Shown: positions 59,201 through 64,000 of the stretch, piece after piece
Numbering within the stretch: position 1 is the first letter of the stretch
Layout of the letters: every line of letters starts with the position of its first letter
Assembly: GCF_964355755.1 (NCBI RefSeq)
Contig: NC_092674.1
Span: 2,795,001 to 2,859,000 of the forward strand
DNA from: Antedon mediterranea
Taxonomy: Eukaryota; Echinodermata; Crinoidea; Comatulida; Antedonidae
Length of the DNA: 64,000 nt
Direction: 5' to 3'
Translations under genes and position numbers: made by a program
Notes under the pieces: generated by a model
Told to the model about the DNA's origin: nothing
The model's input: the letters and a program-made list of their open reading frames with translations, nothing else
Databases searched by the model: none

Positions 59201-61578
59201 GACGTTTTGGTTTCTGGGGTCTAACAGCAACTGTCTATTTCGTGTTAGGCCTACTGTACTTTAGAAGGCGGTGTGCGTGTGGGCCTCATGACCGGCGGCG
59301 GAAGGAAATTGAACAACATGGTATGTAAACCAGTGTTTCTTCGAATAAAATCTTTCAATCAACTGTTATTTTCTTTTTATTTACAGCACACAAAATAACA
59401 ACGATGATACAAATCTTACAGCTTTTCTGACAGTGTATAACGTTACCAAGGAAACATACGGCACATACGTTGTCACATCATTTTCTGACAAAAACGAACG
59501 TCGTGGCAACTGTACCATCAGAATATTTTCAAACTCAGGTTAAAATCTATCTTTTCTTCAAAATGAATGCCTAAATTGATTGTTTACGTCCGAAAATAAA
59601 GTTCTAATAAAGCCATGTATATTTCTTTTACAGATGTTGATCCGTCAAAGTTTGTAAAAGTTGCTGTTAGTATGGCAATGAGCTTCGTGCTTGTAGTTTG
59701 CATTTTGACTATGTTTGCATCCATTTATGTTTGGAAACGATACCACATGACTATCTGGCTGCTAATTAGTGATTTATGGCCTATTAATGATGACATGGGT
59801 AAGTTCATTATGACATTAAGACTTGGTTTCCACTAGGATGCAATGTAAGAACTTAAGCGCAAAGCAAGCGGGCTCACCAACAACAAGCGACAGTTCGAAT
59901 AATCCATCGTCCACACGGTCACGTTACTGTAGTATGTAATCAGGTTTTAAAAGACGACGACGAAGACGACGAAACAACGATGAAGACGACGAACACGACG
60001 ACGAAGACGACGAACACAACGACGACGAAGACGACGAAAACAACGACGACGACGGAGACGACAAAGACGACTAATACAACAACAAAGAACACGAACGACA
60101 ACGAAGACGACGAACACAACGACGTTGACGACGACGACGAACACAACGACGACGACGACGATCGGTAGCTTCCGCGCATGTGCCGGTGATTTCGTTACAA
60201 TCTGCTTTGTGTCCTAGGTTTTCTTTGCCGTGCTTTTATTCTAATGATTTATATATATCTTTCATATTTTGGATAAACATAGTATAGTTTCTCATTGTTA
60301 AGTAGATTTGCCTAGCCTAAATACGTATGACACGCTATGTGTGCCAAACAGTGTTTTTCCTCCGCCAATATTAATCACCGTATAAGACTAATAAACTGAT
60401 AAGTCCCATTGTTTTCTTTCTTATAGAGGAAGATATGTATGATGTATTTATTTCACATAGCAACACAGATGAAGATCGGATGTTTGCTATTCAGGTCTTA
60501 TGCCCTCTGCTTGAAAGACACAACTACACGACTTGCATAGATGTTATCAATTTTCAAGGGGGAGGAAGTATGTTTGATAGTATTTATTTTATTCTTGATG
60601 GCTTATAAAGATTAATTAGATTATTATCCAACCCAGTACACCTACTGTATCTCCACAGTAGTAATACAATATTCGTCCATGTGATACAGGCGACACATGC
60701 GCCGCTGACCACCGACAATGAAGTACATGAGACGATGTAGGAGGCCTACACGGAATTGAAGCTACATATTAGGCCTATAATTAAGCTCTGTCTACACCAA
60801 ACTAGTTTGATATGTGATATGTGTGATGTGCGATTTGTGATATGCCCATATATGGCATCATCATGTCCATTATGGTGCATCACATTTTTGTCACATAAAA
60901 TGTTAATGTAGACAAGGCTTTAAACATTTTAACTTGAACTTATACGTAATGTTTGTACATATTTTTAAAGATTTGTACATAATTTTGTTATTTTAATAAA
61001 CTATTTTTCTGTTGTAATTGCGAGAAATAAGTTTCCCAAACCGTGGGATAAAGGTGTACCTTTGCATTAGAAAAAAAATAACGTGTTGTAAATGAAATAA
61101 CCTGTGCTTTTTTTTAGTTCGTTTTGATGACGGGATTGCCGCGGTATTTAGGAGCAGACGGTGCATATTAGTCCTGTCACCAGACTACATTAGCAACGCT
61201 CATTGCCGCTACGAACTGGACGCCGCTCTCAGAGACATGAAGAATCTACGCGGCAGATGTTCAAAAATTATACCAGTAATTTTTAAAGACATTTCTAAGA
61301 ACAACTTAAACAAATCGAAGCACCTGAGGCGGGTCTTAGTAGCAGTGAGAAGGTTAAAATGGACGCCAGACAATATTGAAAACTTTGAAAAGAAACTTTT
61401 TTCAAGAATGGCGCCTTTAAATCGTCGAAGTTTCACAGACAGCAGCGCCAGAAACAATAACAGAGAATTGAACTCTAAATCTAGTACCAGCATCTTTGAT
61501 AGGTTCTATAACCCTAGTAGAAGTTTCTATCGGGAGATTTCTGTACTTTCAGACCAATCATCTAGTTTGTCGATATGA
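56223..61578 (+). CDS. Receptor 2: IL-1-receptor-like Ig-Ig-TM-TIR protein
   Basis: Exons (plus): 56223-56331, 57164-57484, 57786-58032, 59387-59538, 59634-59798, 60427-60567, 61118-61578; phases 1,1,2,1,1,1; 531 aa. Order: signal peptide/hydrophobic core (about 10-26, VEVLFVLLVVLVVTVVA); CDRTTPIG, matching CDDYPIIG of receptor 1; Ig domain 1 (about 40-140, IEWYKDV and GTYICVIRN); Ig domain 2 (about 145-275, TICCTFSQ and GTYVVTSFS); membrane segment (about 285-308); TIR (about 335-470) with box 1 YDVFISHS and LSPDYISNAHCRYE; Ser/Arg-rich tail. The third exon is 247 bp in both receptors. Differences: BB loop INFQGGG lacks the proline of INFLPGEG, and box 3 is NFEKKL instead of FWKKL. Both are atypical for a signalling TIR. 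An acceptor TATTAG just above the ATG suggests a 5' UTR intron. It transcribes away from the SAMD9-like pair. Confidence 0.88.
56342..56546. mobile_element. MITE family M2 copy in receptor 2 intron 1
   Basis: Ends GTTTCCCACTAGGACGCAAC and inverted GCGTTACGTCCTAGTGAGAAC. It starts about 10 bp after the exon 1 donor. An internal AAACTCTTCCCTG word recalls the hairpin at 15116. Confidence 0.8.
56966..57132. mobile_element. MITE family M3 copy in receptor 2 intron 1
   Basis: AAGGCCAATTTACACAGACG at the left, GTATAAATTGGCCTTT at the right, with core ATTCCTTATGACCATTTACAC. The right end lies about 30 bp before the exon 2 acceptor, so it provides much of the branch-point region. Confidence 0.8.
57606..57684. 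mobile_element. Short M4 relative
   Basis: 79 bp between AGTCGCGTGC and GCACGCGACT, with a CCGACCAACCGACCGACAT core. It matches the termini and core of the element at 40457. It lies in receptor 2 intron 2. Confidence 0.65.
58915..59183. mobile_element. Two abutting MITE M2 copies
   Basis: One at about 58915-59033 (TTGACCAATCACAAGTGATG ... GCGTCTATAATGCTTGGTTC) and one at about 59025-59183 (TTGGTTCTCACAATAGACGC ... TTGCGTCTTTGGGAACCAAG). In the long receptor 2 intron 3. Confidence 0.75.
59820..59918. mobile_element. MITE M2 half copy
   Basis: TTGGTTTCCACTAGGATGCAA, then AACAAGCGACAGTTCGAATA. The right terminal repeat is missing. It begins about 20 bp after the receptor 2 membrane-exon donor. 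Confidence 0.65.
59940..60165. repeat. GAC/GAA trinucleotide microsatellite
   Basis: About 220 bp of interrupted GACGACGAA/CACAACGAC repeats in the intron between the membrane and TIR exons of receptor 2. Frames on both strands here (59940-60179) translate only the repeat. Confidence 0.9.
60783..60921. mobile_element. MITE family M1 copy
   Basis: AGCTCTGTCTACACCAAACT at the left; AATGTAGACAAGGCTT at the right; inner TGATATGCCCATATATGGCA. In the intron splitting the receptor 2 TIR domain. Confidence 0.75.
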
Positions 61579-61885
61579 TCACATGTACTTTCAGACCAAT
61601 CATCTAGTTTGTCGATATGATCACGTGTAGGGGAGAGTGGGGTTGGTTGAATCAAATTTTCTATTTTTGACCATAATTTTTTTTTGGTTGCATTGGTTAA
61701 GCTGTAATTAACAGTGTATGTTCACTAACATTCCTTCAGGCAACACGGTGAATTATATGGACATCAGAAAACATATTTAGAAGTTAGAAGCAAATTACCA
61801 AGATGAGTCGACCGATTCAACCAACCCCTTCATCGGGGTAGGTTGAATCACATAGTGGGGTTGGTTGAATCATGAAATAATATGT

Positions 61886-61891
61886 AATAAA
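61886..61891 (+). terminator. Candidate poly(A) signal for receptor 2 inside the transposon
   Basis: AATAAA on the plus strand about 310 bases after the receptor 2 stop and within the left part of the transposon. No AATAAA is seen between the stop and the transposon. Tentative. Confidence 0.25.
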
Positions 61892-62217
61892 TACAATGAT
61901 ATCTTTAATATTTATTTATTAAGATGAAAACCACATTATAACAAATATATATTAATTAATAAACTACTATTAAAAAAACTATTTCCTGATATTAAAGCTG
62001 CTGCACTATTATGTTTTTAAAATGTTAGTTATTATTACACGTAAAAAGCACCATAACATAAATATGAATTGTTTAAAGAGTTAGGCTTTTTAACTAGCCT
62101 AAGTTGTTTATTTGAGTTGTTTAAAATAATATATTAGAATTACAGGAACAAACTTGGCACAACAAAAAATGTAATTAAGTATATACAGTAAATGTTTACG
62201 TTTACATGAAAAACTGG

Positions 62218-63067
62218 TTACTCGCAAACCGAGCAAATGAATGTGCGTCCATTTTCGGTGCACTCCACATGTGACCATTCTTCACAACCCTCCGCTAAAC
62301 ACTTTACCCACTTTTCTCCCGGTTTGCTATTTGAGTAGCTTTCTCCACAAATTTCACAATACCAGTCAGTTCCCTTACTTGGTTTTTCTTTTTGAGTGTT
62401 GTTTGGCGTTTTCGACTTCGATTTTGATTTACCCTTACTTTTACTTGCAGATTTCCTTTTCATTATTGCCTCTTTTTCTGGGGTGTCGGTCAGAATTGCA
62501 GATTTTTTTTCTGCAGCTCTTATACTAACATTTGGGTGACGCTTCAAAAAAGAACAAAACCAATCCTTCCCTGCTTTCTGGTTTTCAGTCCAACTTTGTG
62601 GCAAATCTACTTCATATGCTATGGCTAGCTCATATGCAAACTTCCTTACATCATCCGGCGTCAAACCAAAATACATAGCAGCAGCTCTCAATATATATTG
62701 AACCAGCATTTCCTCTTGGTTGTCACTAAACACCTGTCGATTTCGGACATATCCAACGTGTGTGTCAGTTAATGCTCTTGTCACTTCAAGAGGGGTATTC
62801 AAAGCACCATCGGCATCTGAAAATATAGTTTAATGTATACAGTTAGCTAATAGTAATATTTTAATACCTTATTATATTTTCATACATTTTAATATCCATA
62901 CCTTTCTTTAGTTTGTTGACAAGTCTTTGGAGTGTACTGTAATTGACATCAAAGTCTTTTGCCACTGATCTTACAGACAGGTTCTCCAATATCACAATTC
63001 GTGCTGCTCGTTTTAACATTTCTGGGTTTTTCCCCCGTTCGGTTTTTCTCTTATGAGTTCTAGGCAT
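62218..63067 (-). CDS. Transposase-like DNA-binding protein without DDE domain
   Basis: Exons (minus): 63067-62902 and 62816-62218; 254 aa. Residues about 1-55: a psq-type helix-turn-helix (MPRTHKRKTERGKNP ... SVRSVAKDFDVNYSTLQRLV), typical of pogo/Tigger/Jerky transposases. About 66-155: the linker and CENP-B-type helix-turn-helix (YFGLTPDDVRKFAYELA, KAGKDWFCSFLKRHPNVSIR). A Lys/Ser-rich stretch follows, then a C-terminal Cys/His zinc finger of PHD type (WYCEICGESY ... WVKCLAEGCEEWSHVEC ... FICSVCE). The DDE nuclease normally found between the second helix-turn-helix and the zinc finger is absent; the deletion is in frame. It could act as a DNA-binding repressor of related elements, or be a defective relic. 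The intact frame and splice sites suggest it is young or maintained. Confidence 0.75.
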
Positions 63068-64000
63068 GACTGTATGTTGATAACTGAAAAATGCAAACGA
63101 AAGATCATTAGAATTAACAAAAAAATAGGTAGCGCTGGCAGTCGTATACTAGGCCCTATAGGCTATAGTAGCCTCCATCATTTAATTTTAATAACTATGC
63201 CTATAGTATAATAGTAATACAGTAAATTATTTGAAAGATGTTTATTTATAATTTATATTTTTACAATACTTAATAATAATAAATACTGTAATTTTAGGCT
63301 AGGCCTATGTAGTTTAATTTCTTACAATTTACATCTTAAAATTTCTATTCTGTATAAGAACATTTCTATAGTTACTATTATTGAGTTGAAAAAGTTTAAA
63401 ACTACATAAATTAAACATAAACAATGCACATTATTATCTTGGGGTTGGTTGCATCACGTGATGGGGTAGGTTGCATCACCTGATTCAACCAACCCCATAG
63501 GCACAGACAGCATTAATTCGTGTCATAGAAAAAAAATACGTGGCTCAACCAAGAAGCTTATCATATAATATTTTACCCTAATATATGTGTTATATAAGAC
63601 TACTAAAGATTTCAGGAAAAACAATCAGTATAAATAAACAAAACGAAAATCTTTACAAATTGGAAAATGTACTTACAGGCACAAATCGAGCTGGATTTTT
63701 AGAACAATAGGTTAACAAGCGTGTATCGGAATAATTTTTGGTGAGCATGTAGAGTGACGTCAGCCAATTGCCAGGTAGTTCAACCAAATTTTTACCCAAT
63801 TGTAATTTCTGAAATAATACGGCTGATTCAACCTGCCCCCGATTCAACCAACCCCACTCTCCCCTACATTCAGACCAATCATCTAGTTTTTCGATATGAT
63901 CACATGTACTTTCAGACCAATCATCTAGTTTGTCGATATGATCACATGTACTTTCAGACCAATTAGCTAGTTTGTCGATATGATCACGTGTACATTCAGA

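Larger units (their letters stand above)
61630..63864. mobile_element. pogo/Tigger-like DNA transposon, internally deleted
   Basis: Terminal inverted repeats GGGGAGAGTGGGGTTGGTTG continuing AATC (24 bp, exact at both ends), flanked by TA, as expected of the Tc1/mariner/pogo superfamily. The 2,235-bp element carries a two-exon minus-strand gene (63067-62218). Copies of GGGGTTGGTTGAATCA and close variants recur in both subterminal zones (61812-61875, 63440-63500, 63823-63850). There is no room or frame for the DDE catalytic domain, so it is non-autonomous. Confidence 0.85.
61547..64000. repeat. 42-bp minisatellite split by a transposon
   Basis: Unit TACTTTCAGACCAATCATCT plus AGTTTGTCGATATGATCACATG (42 bp). 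Two units lie at about 61547-61629. After the transposon, at least three more run from 63867 off the right edge. The first unit encodes the C-terminal VLSDQSSSLSI and stop codon of receptor 2. Confidence 0.88.

Noticed and set aside
59940-60179. Frames of 62-79 codons on both strands
   Set aside because: Pure translation of the GAC/GAA microsatellite.
61209-61493. 94-codon minus-strand frame
   Set aside because: Antisense to the last TIR exon of receptor 2, which has a full splice-consistent gene model.

Overview
This is a nuclear, intron-rich, AT-rich animal genome window. Its genes carry GT-AG introns with consistent phases, and it is full of short inverted-repeat transposons (MITEs), tRNA-derived SINEs and minisatellites. 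The combination of an IL-1-receptor-like Ig/TIR receptor family, SAMD9-like proteins and a GCC2 orthologue points to a marine invertebrate, probably a deuterostome such as an echinoderm. The species assignment is inference and weak.

Layout. (1) 1-15,000, minus strand: GCC2, a trans-Golgi GRIP coiled-coil golgin. Twenty-one coding exons are resolved (1,767 codons); the C-terminal GRIP domain lies beyond the left edge. An array of about 1.1 kb built on a 20-bp GATAAT-like unit lies in its last visible intron. (2) 15-22 kb: no gene seen; stacked MITEs, a 1.35-kb foldback element, LINE-like 3' tails, minisatellites and a SINE. (3) 22,119-28,045, minus: a complete seven-exon receptor (signal peptide, two Ig domains, one membrane segment, TIR; 524 aa), here called receptor 1. 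(4) 28.5-33.8 kb: no certain gene; a 2.1-kb inverted-repeat element and a few spliced-looking fragments. (5) 33,804-40,374, minus: SAMD9-like copy A, interrupted by a SINE and a 2-base frameshift. (6) 43,761-50,214, minus: SAMD9-like copy B, intact (four exons, 1,839 aa). (7) 50-56 kb: inverted repeats, a local duplication and one doubtful small secreted ORF. (8) 56,223-61,578, plus: receptor 2 (531 aa), with the same seven-exon, same-phase structure as receptor 1. (9) 61,630-63,864: a pogo/Tigger-like DNA transposon with 24-bp terminal repeats and TA target duplication, inserted in a minisatellite next to receptor 2. It keeps DNA-binding and zinc-finger segments but no DDE nuclease.

How the parts relate. 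The central 40 kb looks like an innate-immunity cluster: two paralogous IL-1R-like TIR receptors flank a tandem pair of SAMD9-like STAND-type NTPases. The SAMD9-like proteins start with a segment resembling the TRADD N-terminal domain, followed by two SAM-like domains, a region with a P-loop NTPase, and the conserved SAMD9 C-terminal module. I do not see the Schlafen-like AlbA_2 nuclease segment of vertebrate SAMD9. A shared pathway for receptors and SAMD9-like proteins is inference from adjacency and domain type. GCC2 is a housekeeping membrane-traffic gene with no evident link to the cluster.
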